Assembly (NCBI GenBank): GCA_019911795.1
Contig: JAIOJS010000252.1
Location: 1 to 48,895, forward strand
From: Thermoanaerobaculia bacterium
Lineage (GTDB): Bacteria > Acidobacteriota > Thermoanaerobaculia > Multivoradales > JAIOJS01
Reading direction: 5' to 3'
DNA length: 48,895 bases
In this document: positions 1 to 7,679 of the stretch, piece after piece
Numbering within the stretch: position 1 is the stretch's first letter
Layout of the letters: the number at the start of each line of letters is the position of its first letter
Position numbers and translations under genes: made by a program
Notes under the pieces: model-generated
What the model saw: the letters and a program-made list of their open reading frames with translations, nothing else
Database searches by the model: none
What the model was told of the DNA's origin: nothing

Positions 1-222
1 CTCCTCGCCATGCTCGGTACGCTGTATCTCCTCGCCGCCCGCAACCCTCGGCGCTACAGCGGGGTCATCGCGGTAGCGATCGCCGGGCGCACGCTCGGCG
101 CACTCGCCTTCGCCGCCCTCGCCATCAATCGAACTGACCTTTGGGGACTCTGGATCCTGGCCGCTTGCGATCTCACCTTCGGCCTAGCGCACGCCGGTTT
201 CTGGTGGCCAATCCGCCGATGA
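1..222 (+). CDS. C-terminal part of a small membrane protein (5' end outside window)
   Basis: The reading frame is open from base 1 to a TGA at 220-222, so only the last 73 residues are present. They are hydrophobic and alanine/leucine-rich, with two or three probable membrane segments separated by short Arg-containing turns (NPRRYSG; WWPIRR at the end). I do not recognise the family. The stop overlaps the start of mlaE as ATGA at 219-222, so the gene is probably translationally coupled to, and co-transcribed with, the lipid transporter downstream. An unrelated inner-membrane protein in the same operon is equally possible. Confidence 0.6.
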   Translation, partial: LLAMLGTLYLLAARNPRRYSGVIAVAIAGRTLGALAFAALAINRTDLWGLWILAACDLTFGLAHAGFWWPIRR

Positions 223-980
223 GCAGTCCCACTCCACCTCCGTTTGGCAGCACCGCGGGTGAACTTGCCATCCTCACCGCGCAGTCCTTTCGCGCCATGT
301 TCTCGCGCCCCTTCCAGATCCGCTTGTGGCTCGAGCAGATGGAGCAGATCGGGGTTCGCTCCCTCGGCGTAGCCTTCATCACGACCTTCTTCACCGGCAT
401 GGTTTTGGCCCTTCAGACCGCCTACAGCCTGCCCGCCCTGGGCGTGAAGTACTACATCGGAACGGTCGTCGCCAAGTCGTTGGTGCGTGAACTCGGACCC
501 ATCCTCGTCGCCCTGGTCGTAGGCGGTCGCATCGGAGCCGGAATGACAGCCGAGATCGGCACCATGAAGGTCACCGAGCAGATCGATGCCCTGCGCTCGA
601 TGGCGGTGGACCCCGTCAAGCGCCTCGTCGTCCCCAAACTCGTTGCTTGCCTGGTCATGATCCCCGCGCTGACCATCCTTGGAGATCTCTTCGGCATTCT
701 CGGCGGACTCGCCATCGCGGTGTGGCAACTCGACCTCTCGCCTGGCTTCTATATCAACGATGTTCTCTCGTCTCTGACGCTGCAGGACGTTGGCAGCGGT
801 GTCGGCAAATCGTTCTTCTTCGCCTACTTCATCTGCATGATCGGCTGCCATCAGGGTCTGACCGTCCAGGGTGGCGCCGACGGGGTGGGCCGGGCCACAA
901 CCCAGACCGTGGTCTTCGCTTCCATCATGGTCCTGATCTCCGACTTCTTCCTGACCAAGGCTTTCTTCCTCTTCTCGTGA
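219..980 (+). CDS. mlaE: MlaE-type ABC transporter permease
   Basis: This 253-residue inner-membrane permease belongs to the MlaE/YrbE family, which moves phospholipids between the inner and outer membranes with MlaF and MlaD. The family hallmark is clear in the middle of the protein (ELGPILVALVVGGRIGAGM, followed by AEIGTMKVTEQIDAL), flanked by about five membrane segments. The length is normal. I chose the start at 219 because it forms an ATGA overlap with the preceding stop and gives MSSPTPPP; a longer frame from 141 would run back through the upstream gene. mlaF follows after 19 bases. The match is strong, but the transported lipid and its direction are inferred from the family. Confidence 0.93.
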   Translation: MSSPTPPPFGSTAGELAILTAQSFRAMFSRPFQIRLWLEQMEQIGVRSLGVAFITTFFTGMVLALQTAYSLPALGVKYYIGTVVAKSLVRELGPILVALVVGGRIGAGMTAEIGTMKVTEQIDALRSMAVDPVKRLVVPKLVACLVMIPALTILGDLFGILGGLAIAVWQLDLSPGFYINDVLSSLTLQDVGSGVGKSFFFAYFICMIGCHQGLTVQGGADGVGRATTQTVVFASIMVLISDFFLTKAFFLFS

Positions 981-999
981 GCGAAACGGCGACATCGAT

Positions 1000-1743
1000 A
1001 TGAGCGCTCTCTTCGAGATCCGTGGACTCAGAAAATCGTACGGCGACCAAGTGATCCTCGATGGCCTAGACTTCGATATCGAGCGTGGTGAGTCACTAGT
1101 GATCCTTGGCCGCTCGGGAACCGGTAAGAGCGTCACCCTCCGGCAGCTCAACGGTCTCGAGAAACCCACCGCAGGGACCATCATCTTTGAAGGTGACGAC
1201 ATCACTGTCCTGAGCGAGCGCGAGCTCTATCCGGTGCGCCATCGAGTGGCGATGCTGTTCCAATCGGGAGCGCTCTTTGACTCGATGAATGTCTTCGAGA
1301 ACATTGCCTTTCCGATGCGGCAACACTCGGACTTCGAAGAGGAGGAGATTCGCCAGCGGGTCGCCACCAAACTCGAGATGGTCGAACTCCCCGGAATCGA
1401 GGAGACGCTGCCCAGCGAGTTGTCGGGAGGAATGCGCAAGCGCGTCGCCCTCGCCCGTTCCCTGGCTCTGGATCCCGAGGTGATACTCTTCGACGAGCCG
1501 ACCACCGGGCTCGACCCGATGACTTCGGACTCCATCGGTCACCTCATTCTCAACGCAAGACGGCAATTGGGAACGACGGCGGTAGTCGTCACCCACGACC
1601 TGATGCTGACTCGAACCGTCGCCACCCGCATCGCCTTCCTCTACGATGGGAAGTTCCGCTTCGTAGGCACCTGGGACGAGGCGGAGGCGAGTTCCGACGA
1701 TTTACTACACCGCTTTCTGAACGGAAGACGCGAGGAAGACTAG
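1000..1743 (+). CDS. mlaF: MlaF-type ABC transporter ATP-binding protein
   Basis: This 247-residue cytoplasmic ATPase powers the MlaE permease. Walker A is GRSGTGKS (residues 37-44), the Q-loop is in AMLFQSGALFDSM, the ABC signature is LSGGMRKRVALARS near residue 139, and Walker B is VILFDEP near 160, followed by TTGLDP and the switch VVVTHD. The GALFDSMNVFENIAFP stretch is typical of MlaF/Ttg2A. The gene sits between mlaE and mlaD; its TAG stop is directly followed by the mlaD ATG. Everything needed for ATP hydrolysis is present. Confidence 0.95.
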   Translation: MSALFEIRGLRKSYGDQVILDGLDFDIERGESLVILGRSGTGKSVTLRQLNGLEKPTAGTIIFEGDDITVLSERELYPVRHRVAMLFQSGALFDSMNVFENIAFPMRQHSDFEEEEIRQRVATKLEMVELPGIEETLPSELSGGMRKRVALARSLALDPEVILFDEPTTGLDPMTSDSIGHLILNARRQLGTTAVVVTHDLMLTRTVATRIAFLYDGKFRFVGTWDEAEASSDDLLHRFLNGRREED

Positions 1744-2934
1744 ATGGCAGGACAACGCAGTACGACCCGAGTCGGGGTCCTCGTGCTGGCCGCGCTCGGC
1801 GCGCTGGCGGCTGGGGTCTTCCTCATCGGCGATCAAAACCGGATCTTCTCGAGCAAGAGCCGCTACACCATGACGGTCCTCTCCGCCCAAGGGTTGAACG
1901 AGGGCAATCCCGTGCGCCTGAACGGCGTGACCGTCGGCGTGGTCGAACGAATCATCCTACCCAACGCCGCCGACCAGGTACGTCTGACCGTCAAGTTCAG
2001 CATCGAGCGACGCTACAGCGAGCGAATTCGTCAGGATTCCCGAGCTCGAATACGAACTCTGGGCCTCCTCGGAGACAAGTACGTCGAGGTCACCTCAGGA
2101 AAGGCAGACCTTCCCCGTATCGAGCCCGGAGGTGAGATCCCAGTCGCCGAAGCCACCGACGTCGAGAAGTTGATTTCCTCCGGTGAGGATGTGGTCGACA
2201 ACGTATCGGCCATCTCCCACTCCCTGCGCAACGTCCTCGAACGGGTGGACCGCGGAGAGGGCGTGGTCGGTGAGCTGACCACCCAGCAGGAGGAAGGCGG
2301 TCGTAAGCTGACCGACGCCCTCTACGAGACTCTCGATTCGGTCCAGGCGATGGCCGCCACCCTGGAAACCGGACAAGGTCCGCTGGCCCGCTTGATCAAC
2401 GACGAGAAGATGGGCCAGAGCCTGGCCTCGTCGATGGAGAGACTCGACGCAATCCTCACCGAGTTCGAGACCGGAGAGGGCCTGCTTCCTGCCCTCCTCG
2501 AGGACCCGGCCCTCAAGACGGACGTGGGCGACACCCTCGCCCACCTCCGAGAAACCTCCAACAGTCTGCGGAAGCTAGCCGACTCCGTCGAGTCTTCCGA
2601 GGGACTGCTCGGCAAGCTACTCACCGACGAGGAATACGGAGCGGAGACCGCCAAGCACCTCGAAACCACCCTGCGCAACCTGTCGGAGGCCGCCGAGAAG
2701 CTCAACCGGGGCGACGGCACCGCGGCCCTGCTCCTTAGCGATCCCCGCATCTACGAAGCCGTCGACGACATCCTGGTCGGCGTCGAAGAATCAAAGTTCC
2801 TCAGTTGGCTGATCCGCAACCGACAAAAGAAGGGGATCGAAGTTCGGTACGAGGAAGCTCGGCACGAGGACGTCCAGCATGAGGAAGTCCAGGAGACTGC
2901 GGACGAAGATTCCAAGAAGTCGCCGACACAGTAG
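1744..2934 (+). CDS. mlaD: MlaD-type MCE-domain protein with extended repeat tail
   Basis: This 396-residue protein is anchored by one N-terminal membrane segment (about residues 10-28). An MCE domain follows (about 38-118: LNEGNPVRLNGVTVGVVERI, then GLLGDKYVEV). E. coli MlaD is about 183 residues, so this one is twice as long. The extra part is helical and holds five repeats of roughly 40 residues, each opening with a Gly-x-Gly-x-Leu turn and a downstream Leu-Leu-x-Asp (RGEGVVGEL, TGQGPLARL, TGEGLLPAL, SSEGLLGKL, RGDGTAALL). The last 35 residues are acidic and rich in Glu and His. The long helical tail could form a periplasm-spanning tube, as in other long MCE proteins; that is inference. 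Confidence 0.9.
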   Translation: MAGQRSTTRVGVLVLAALGALAAGVFLIGDQNRIFSSKSRYTMTVLSAQGLNEGNPVRLNGVTVGVVERIILPNAADQVRLTVKFSIERRYSERIRQDSRARIRTLGLLGDKYVEVTSGKADLPRIEPGGEIPVAEATDVEKLISSGEDVVDNVSAISHSLRNVLERVDRGEGVVGELTTQQEEGGRKLTDALYETLDSVQAMAATLETGQGPLARLINDEKMGQSLASSMERLDAILTEFETGEGLLPALLEDPALKTDVGDTLAHLRETSNSLRKLADSVESSEGLLGKLLTDEEYGAETAKHLETTLRNLSEAAEKLNRGDGTAALLLSDPRIYEAVDDILVGVEESKFLSWLIRNRQKKGIEVRYEEARHEDVQHEEVQETADEDSKKSPTQ

Positions 2935-3016
2935 TCGAATACGCAGACAGAGTCGCGGAAGGATCACCACGGTTTGGGAACCGACCTCCTCATCGAATGG
3001 GCCGTTGATGGCAGGT

Positions 3017-3051
3017 TGACCGACTCACTGACCGACCGACTGGCCGACCGA
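3017..3051. repeat. Short GACCGACT/GACTG-type low-complexity repeat
   Basis: Just upstream of the epimerase promoter, the tetramers ACCG, GACT and ACTG recur irregularly (TTGACCGACTCACTGACCGA continuing to GGCCGACCGA). It lies in the 218-base stretch between mlaD and the epimerase gene, which holds no ORF. It may be simple slippage sequence or a set of protein half-sites; the sequence alone does not decide. Confidence 0.4.
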
Positions 3052-3065
3052 GAGAGCGGACGCAG

Positions 3066-3095
3066 TAGACACTGATCTAGAGTCCGGGCTAGGGT
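3066..3095 (+). promoter_or_regulatory. Promoter of the nucleotide-sugar operon (TAGACA-N18-TAGGGT)
   Basis: A -35-like TAGACA (3066-3071) and a -10-like TAGGGT (3090-3095) are 18 bases apart. The segment from GCGGACGC (3056) to GGGCTAG resembles two copies at 26322-26359 and 26502-26539 in front of another gene, which supports a real shared promoter class. The predicted transcript start is near 3102, leaving about 50 bases of leader with a GAGGAG ribosome site before the ATG at 3153. Confidence 0.6.
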
Positions 3096-3101
3096 AGGCG
3101 C

Positions 3102-3115
3102 TGTCTCGCGAGACA
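3102..3115. promoter_or_regulatory. Perfect 14-bp palindrome at the predicted transcription start
   Basis: TGTCTCGCGAGACA is a perfect palindrome lying at the predicted +1 of the 3066-3095 promoter. A second CTCGCGAG follows at 3116-3123. The position suits a repressor operator for the sugar-nucleotide genes. No regulator gene is adjacent, so the binding protein is unknown. Confidence 0.5.
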
Positions 3116-3152
3116 CTCGCGAGCCCGACAGAGACCCAATTCCGAGGAGATC

Positions 3153-4130
3153 ATGGGGCAACACGTTCTGATAACTGGCGGGGCCGGCTTCATCGGCTCC
3201 CACTTGACCCGCTACCTGCTCGACCGCAACGATCAGGTAACGGTTCTCGATGACTTCAATGACTTTTACGACCCAGCGATCAAGCGTCGCAACGTCGCCG
3301 ACTTTGTCGAACTCCCCAACTACACGTTGGTCGAGGGCGATATTCGGGACGCGGAGCTCGTCGACCGACTCTTCGCCGAAGGCGAGTTCGATCGCGTCGT
3401 CCATTTAGCCGCTCGCGCCGGGGTTCGGCCCAGTCTTCAACAGCCGATCCTCTACGAGGACGTCAACTGCATCGGGACTCTTCGCCTCCTCGAAGCGGCC
3501 CGCGCCCACGGCCCCAAGACCTTTATCTTCGGGTCCTCATCCTCCGTCTACGGCATCAATTCGAAGACGCCGTTCGCCGAGAGCGACGAGGTCAACCAAC
3601 CCATCAGCCCGTACGCGACGACCAAGCGGAGTGGTGAACTCCTCTGTTACAACTACCACCACCTGTATGGCCTCGAAGTCTCCTGCCTGCGCTTCTTTAC
3701 CGTCTATGGACCCGCCCAACGGCCGGAGATGGCGATCCACAAGTTCACGGACCTGCTGGCACGAGGCGAAGCGATTCCCCTCTTCGGAGATGGCACCAGC
3801 CGGCGCGACTACACCTACGTCGATGACATCGTCGACGGGATCGTCGCTGCCATGGAACGGTCACCGAGCTTCGAGATCCTCAACCTCGGAGGGGCCGAGA
3901 CCACGTCTCTCCAGGAACTCGTAACCTGGATCGCCGAGGATCTCGGTGTCGAACTTCTCATCGACCGGCGTCCTCTCCAGCCGGGAGATGTGCCGATCAC
4001 CTACGCTGACGTTAGCAAGGCACATCGTCTCCTGGGGTATTCTCCCAAGGTCTCGATACGAGATGGCATCCGGCGCTTTGTCACCTGGTACCGCGACCAC
4101 GCCACCACCAACCCAAGGAGCGCCCATTGA
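3153..4130 (+). CDS. NAD-dependent epimerase, UDP-glucuronate 4-epimerase type
   Basis: This 325-residue extended short-chain dehydrogenase probably interconverts UDP-glucuronate and UDP-galacturonate for surface polysaccharide. The N-terminal Rossmann motif is GGAGFIGSH. The catalytic Ser/Tyr/Lys set is seen as SSSSVYG followed by [20 protein letters not shown] and [15 protein letters not shown] are characteristic of the UDP-GlcA 4-epimerase branch. GAGGAG precedes the ATG. The stop overlaps the next gene's TTG start (TTGA). A UDP-glucose 4-epimerase role is the main alternative, but the [11 protein letters not shown] region favours glucuronate. Confidence 0.85.
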   Translation: MGQHVLITGGAGFIGSHLTRYLLDRNDQVTVLDDFNDFYDPAIKRRNVADFVELPNYTLVEGDIRDAELVDRLFAEGEFDRVVHLAARAGVRPSLQQPILYEDVNCIGTLRLLEAARAHGPKTFIFGSSSSVYGINSKTPFAESDEVNQPISPYATTKRSGELLCYNYHHLYGLEVSCLRFFTVYGPAQRPEMAIHKFTDLLARGEAIPLFGDGTSRRDYTYVDDIVDGIVAAMERSPSFEILNLGGAETTSLQELVTWIAEDLGVELLIDRRPLQPGDVPITYADVSKAHRLLGYSPKVSIRDGIRRFVTWYRDHATTNPRSAH

Positions 4131-5101
4131 ATCGACCCACGGCAGTGATCACCGGCGGTGCTGGATTCTTAGGATCCCATCTCTGTGATCGTCTCTTGAG
4201 CGAGGGCTACAGCGTCGTCTGTGTCGATAATCTCATCACGGGACGGTTGTCGAACATCGAACACCTGACTGACAACCCAGACTTCGATTTTGTTCGTCAC
4301 GACATCACTCGCGACCTGCACCTCGACCAGGACGTGGACTGCGTTCTGCACTTTGCTTCCCCGGCCAGCCCTCGGGACTACCTCGAACTGCCGATTCAAA
4401 CTCTCAAAGTGGGATCACTCGGCACCCACAACAGTCTCGGTCTGGCCATGGCGAAGGGCGCTCGTTTTCTTCTCGCCTCGACCTCCGAGACTTACGGGGA
4501 CCCGCTCGTCCACCCCCAATCCGAGGAGTACTGGGGCAACGTCAATCCGGTGGGACCTCGGGGCGTCTATGACGAGGCCAAGCGCTTTGCGGAGGCGATG
4601 ACCATGGCCTACCATCGCTACCACGGTCTCGACACCCGCATCGTCAGGATCTTCAACACCTACGGTCCCCGGATGAGAGGACACGACGGGCGGGTGGTAC
4701 CGAGCTTCATTCAACAGGCCTTGGCGGGGGAACCTCTCACCGTCTTCGGCGACGGCTCGCAAACTCGGTCGTTCTGCTATGTCGCCGACCTCGTCGAGGG
4801 AATCTTCCGACTCCTGAAGAGCGACGTCACCACGCCGGTCAACATCGGCAATCCACGCGAGATGACGGTCCTCCAGTTCGCCGAGAAGATCCTGGAACTC
4901 ACGGAGAGCGAGAGCGTAATAGCCTACCGAGATCTTCCGGTCGATGACCCAAAGATCCGTCAGCCCGACATCACCAAGGCACGACGGGAACTCGGTTGGG
5001 AGCCAAGCGTCGACCTCGATGCCGGGCTCTCCGAAACCATCCGATATTTCAAGGGAGAGCCCACATCGATACCCGGCGCTCACCCGGTAGGAGCCCCATG
5101 A
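4127..5101 (+). CDS. UDP-glucuronate decarboxylase (UDP-xylose synthase) type SDR
   Basis: This 324-residue extended SDR resembles UXS/UXS1 enzymes, which convert UDP-glucuronate to UDP-xylose using bound NAD. It has [14 protein letters not shown], the cofactor-site stretch [12 protein letters not shown], the [11 protein letters not shown] and [14 protein letters not shown] motifs of the decarboxylase branch, and a Tyr/Lys pair in YDEAKRFAE. The start is a TTG at 4127 with AAGGAG at 4115-4120, overlapping the upstream TGA. Together with the epimerase it draws on one pool of UDP-glucuronate, so both probably feed one glycan. Confidence 0.88.
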   Translation: MNRPTAVITGGAGFLGSHLCDRLLSEGYSVVCVDNLITGRLSNIEHLTDNPDFDFVRHDITRDLHLDQDVDCVLHFASPASPRDYLELPIQTLKVGSLGTHNSLGLAMAKGARFLLASTSETYGDPLVHPQSEEYWGNVNPVGPRGVYDEAKRFAEAMTMAYHRYHGLDTRIVRIFNTYGPRMRGHDGRVVPSFIQQALAGEPLTVFGDGSQTRSFCYVADLVEGIFRLLKSDVTTPVNIGNPREMTVLQFAEKILELTESESVIAYRDLPVDDPKIRQPDITKARRELGWEPSVDLDAGLSETIRYFKGEPTSIPGAHPVGAP

Positions 5102-5373
5102 CTTCGACCCTCAACTGTAGCCGCTGCGGAGAAGAGAAGCCCCGTTTGAGCCCTCCCCCCATTCCTGGAGCTCTGGGCAACGAGATAGTCGCCGCCGTCT
5201 GCCGCGATTGTTGGTCGGAGTGGGAGAAGATGGAGGTCATGGTGATCAACGAGCTCCGGCTCAACTTCATGGATCCCGAAGCCCAGAAGACTCTTCTTCT
5301 GCAAATGCGAGAGTTTCTCGCCCTTCCCGATGTGGTCCAGACGTCCCCCTCTAGTCACGATACGAAGGACTGA
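5098..5373 (+). CDS. YggX-like Fe(2+)-trafficking family protein with four-cysteine site
   Basis: This 91-residue cytoplasmic protein matches the YggX family, linked to protection of iron-sulfur clusters from oxidation. The core is recognisable: a PPIPG stretch, LGNEIVAAV, then [22 protein letters not shown] and a C-terminal helix. Classical YggX has a single early cysteine. This one has CxxC twice (C7/C10 and C35/C38), which could form a small metal-binding ribbon. The ATG at 5098 overlaps the decarboxylase stop (ATGA), which fixes the start. Confidence 0.78.
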   Translation: MTSTLNCSRCGEEKPRLSPPPIPGALGNEIVAAVCRDCWSEWEKMEVMVINELRLNFMDPEAQKTLLLQMREFLALPDVVQTSPSSHDTKD

Positions 5374-5385
5374 TCCGTCCTCCTC

Positions 5386-6453
5386 ATGGCCTTGGCTCCC
5401 AGTCTTGTCCCCGGCCTGGAGGCCTACCAGCGGGACGACTACGACACCGCCCGGGAGAAATGGCGGGAGTGCCACTTCGACGAGGAGGGCGAAGCTAACC
5501 TGCTCGCTGCCCTGACCGCACTCGCTACCGGGATCGAACAGGCTCGCCAGGGCCATCTCGAGGACGCCGAGGAATCCTTCGATCAAACCCGCTCCAAGCT
5601 GCAAGCCCTTCCGCGAAGCGTGCTCGGGGTGGACATCGACCTCCTTCGCGTTACCCTGAGGGTGCCCGCCGATGAACTCGCGGAATCGCCTCCTCCCATC
5701 CTCGCTGCCACACGATTCCCGCCCGGAACGTTACGTTTCGCTGCGTTCATCGCCCTCCTCATCGCCACTGCGCTGATCTTCCGCTTCACCGCACTTCACC
5801 AGTACCTCGACCGTCAAGAGATCATCCGCGTTCTTGCCGCCGTGCGAGACTCGGTCTGGGCCCCGGTAGCCCTTATGGCATCGTTCATCCTCCTGGCCCC
5901 TCTCGGACTTCCCATATCTCCCCTGATCATGGCGGGTGGAGTCGTCTTCGGCACCGCCAAGGGCTCCCTCTTCAACTACGTAGGCTCAGTTCTGGGCGCC
6001 GGGTTGAGCTACCAACTGGCGCGATATCTCGGTCGTGACTTCGTCGTGCAGATCGCCGGCAAGAGACTGAAGCGAGTCGAAACGATGGTGTCGCGTTACG
6101 GGTTCTGGTCGCTTGCCGGCATCCGCCTCATGCCGATCCCCTTCCCCGTCGCCAATTTCGGCATGGCTCTGGCCGGCGTTCGACTCCCCACCTTCGTCGC
6201 CTCGACGGCCGTCGGCCTGACTCCCGGCGTCTTGATGTACACCTACCTGGCAACGGTTCTCGCGGCGGCGGCCGAGGGATCGAGCGAGAACGGAGGGGCC
6301 CGAGCGCTGGAGGTCGTCGTCGCCATCCTCCTCTTCTCCCTCGTAGGACTAACGCCGACTCTTCTCCTTCGCCGCAAACGACAGCTACGGTATCGGAAGA
6401 TCCGCCGCCGCCGTCAACGGCGACCGACTCGACGCGCCCCTCCGAATCCGTAG
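5386..6453 (+). CDS. DUF309-like domain fused to a VTT/TVP38 (SNARE-associated) membrane protein
   Basis: This 355-residue protein appears to have two parts. Residues 1-100 are helical and resemble DUF309 (GLEAYQRDDYDTAREKWRE, then a second helical pair), a fold often related to TPR helices. From about 118 onward it is a membrane protein of the VTT/TVP38/DedA type: GLPISPLIMAGGVVFG, then LARYLGRDF, GIRLMPIPFPVANFG and a final membrane pair. These motifs match the membrane-embedded core of lipid-scramblase-like proteins. The tail is strongly basic (RRKRQLRYRKIRRRR). It follows the YggX-like gene by 12 bases, without a clear ribosome site. Confidence 0.75.
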   Translation: MALAPSLVPGLEAYQRDDYDTAREKWRECHFDEEGEANLLAALTALATGIEQARQGHLEDAEESFDQTRSKLQALPRSVLGVDIDLLRVTLRVPADELAESPPPILAATRFPPGTLRFAAFIALLIATALIFRFTALHQYLDRQEIIRVLAAVRDSVWAPVALMASFILLAPLGLPISPLIMAGGVVFGTAKGSLFNYVGSVLGAGLSYQLARYLGRDFVVQIAGKRLKRVETMVSRYGFWSLAGIRLMPIPFPVANFGMALAGVRLPTFVASTAVGLTPGVLMYTYLATVLAAAAEGSSENGGARALEVVVAILLFSLVGLTPTLLLRRKRQLRYRKIRRRRQRRPTRRAPPNP

Positions 6454-6503
6454 GCGCCTCGTCGAGCGCCAAGCTCCGGTTCAGCCACCCATGCCCGGAG
6501 GAT

Positions 6504-7568
6504 CTACTTTCGCTTCTGGAGTTGGACGAAAATCGAGTCGAAGAGACTCTTCGTCAAACGTTCCCATTCCAGGGATGTGAGGTTCCCGGCTGGAGCGGAG
6601 AGTTCGACTACACCGCGGTCCCCCTCCTGCCGCAGCTTGATCCGCATGCGGCCCCAAATCAGGGCCCACTCGGGGGTCACCTCGACGTTCCGGTCGAACG
6701 ACTCGCCGAGGCCGTAGAGCGCATCCAGGACGCTTTGAAGGAGCGGGCCGTTCCCTTCGAGATAGCCGCCCTCGAAAGCGCGAGCGGTTCGATGAGCATC
6801 GGACGGCATGGCGAAGATATCGGTCCGCATTAGATCGAGGAATCTCGGATGTTCCTCGACCTGAACAAAATTCGGATCACGTCTCGCCTGCATGCGGACC
6901 CGTTCGTCGAGCAGGATGGCCTGGTGAAGGTGACGGAGCGCAAAAGCGACATAGCCACCCATGGCGTAGTTCGAAGCCACGAGATAGAAGGACTCGGCAC
7001 GCTGCGGGGACCGAGCTAGATACTTCTCGAAGTGAGCCGACGCCTGGTCGAGTTGCCCTAGCAGGAGTCGAGTGGCGCCGAGGTTCAATTCGTTGTCGAG
7101 CGCCCCAGGATCGAGATCCCGAGCCTTCTCGAAGGCGCTCAAGGCCGCGGAGAAGTCCTCCTCCGCCATCGCCAAACCAGCTCGGTTGAGCCAGCCCTGT
7201 CGCTGGGTCGGATCGAGTGCAAGGGAGCGATCGAGTTCCAAACGTCCCTTGTCTATCTCTCCCAACATGAAGTGGGCCGAGCTTTGTATCAGCAGAGCCG
7301 GCGCTGACTTCGGATCCTGACTCAGCAGTTCAGCTGCCTCCTTCAGAGCCGTGGCAGGGTCGCCACGATCGAGCGCAGCTTGGGCGGACCCGAGATCGAT
7401 GGCGCCGGCCGCTAGCGTCGCCCCTCCGACCAGAAACACGCCCCAGAGAAGGAGAGCGAAGGCGCTCAGACGAGCCTGGCTTGGAGAGTCCTGATTTCGA
7501 AGGGACTTGGTTCTAACAAACTTGGTCTTAACAGACTTGGTCCGAGGGAACTTGGTTGGTTGTTGCAT
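6504..7568 (-). CDS. TPR-repeat exported or membrane-anchored protein
   Basis: This 354-residue protein has a basic N-terminus, a hydrophobic segment (about 34-56), then at least four tetratricopeptide-like helix pairs (AALDRGDPATALKEAAELL; SAHFMLGEIDKGRLELDRSL; AMAEEDFSAALSAFEKARDL; LLLGQLDQASAHFEKYL). The C-terminal 120 residues are not TPR and I do not recognise them. Its job is probably scaffolding; no partner is evident. Residues 5-24 are a tandem TKxxR-type repeat encoded by a 15-bp DNA repeat, so the true start may lie downstream of it. The IPTL-CTERM gene is 111 bases upstream on the same strand. Confidence 0.75.
   Translation of the reverse strand: MQQPTKFPRTKSVKTKFVRTKSLRNQDSPSQARLSAFALLLWGVFLVGGATLAAGAIDLGSAQAALDRGDPATALKEAAELLSQDPKSAPALLIQSSAHFMLGEIDKGRLELDRSLALDPTQRQGWLNRAGLAMAEEDFSAALSAFEKARDLDPGALDNELNLGATRLLLGQLDQASAHFEKYLARSPQRAESFYLVASNYAMGGYVAFALRHLHQAILLDERVRMQARRDPNFVQVEEHPRFLDLMRTDIFAMPSDAHRTARAFEGGYLEGNGPLLQSVLDALYGLGESFDRNVEVTPEWALIWGRMRIKLRQEGDRGVVELSAPAGNLTSLEWERLTKSLFDSIFVQLQKRK
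7504..7563 (-). repeat. Four tandem 15-bp repeats at the 5' end of the TPR gene
   Basis: Four consecutive 15-base units, each carrying the core ACTTGGT (plus strand: 7504-7518, 7519-7533, 7534-7548, 7549-7563), encode a five-residue repeat (TKFPR, TKSVK, TKFVR, TKSLR). The phase is kept, so copy-number change would alter the N-terminus length without a frameshift. Confidence 0.7.
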
Positions 7569-7679
7569 CGATCACCAAGTCTACTCGACGATGAACTCCG
7601 AGACTGCGGCCCAGATCACTCCTCATGCAACTTCAACGGTACTCAGTGAGAAACTACCGTGGAACTGAAGGGTTCGTTC

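Noticed and set aside
54-1205. 383-codon open frame on the minus strand opposite mlaE and mlaF
   Set aside because: Its composition is that of a shadow frame (rich in His, Asp, Gly and Arg), it has no recognisable domain, and both genes opposite it are certain.
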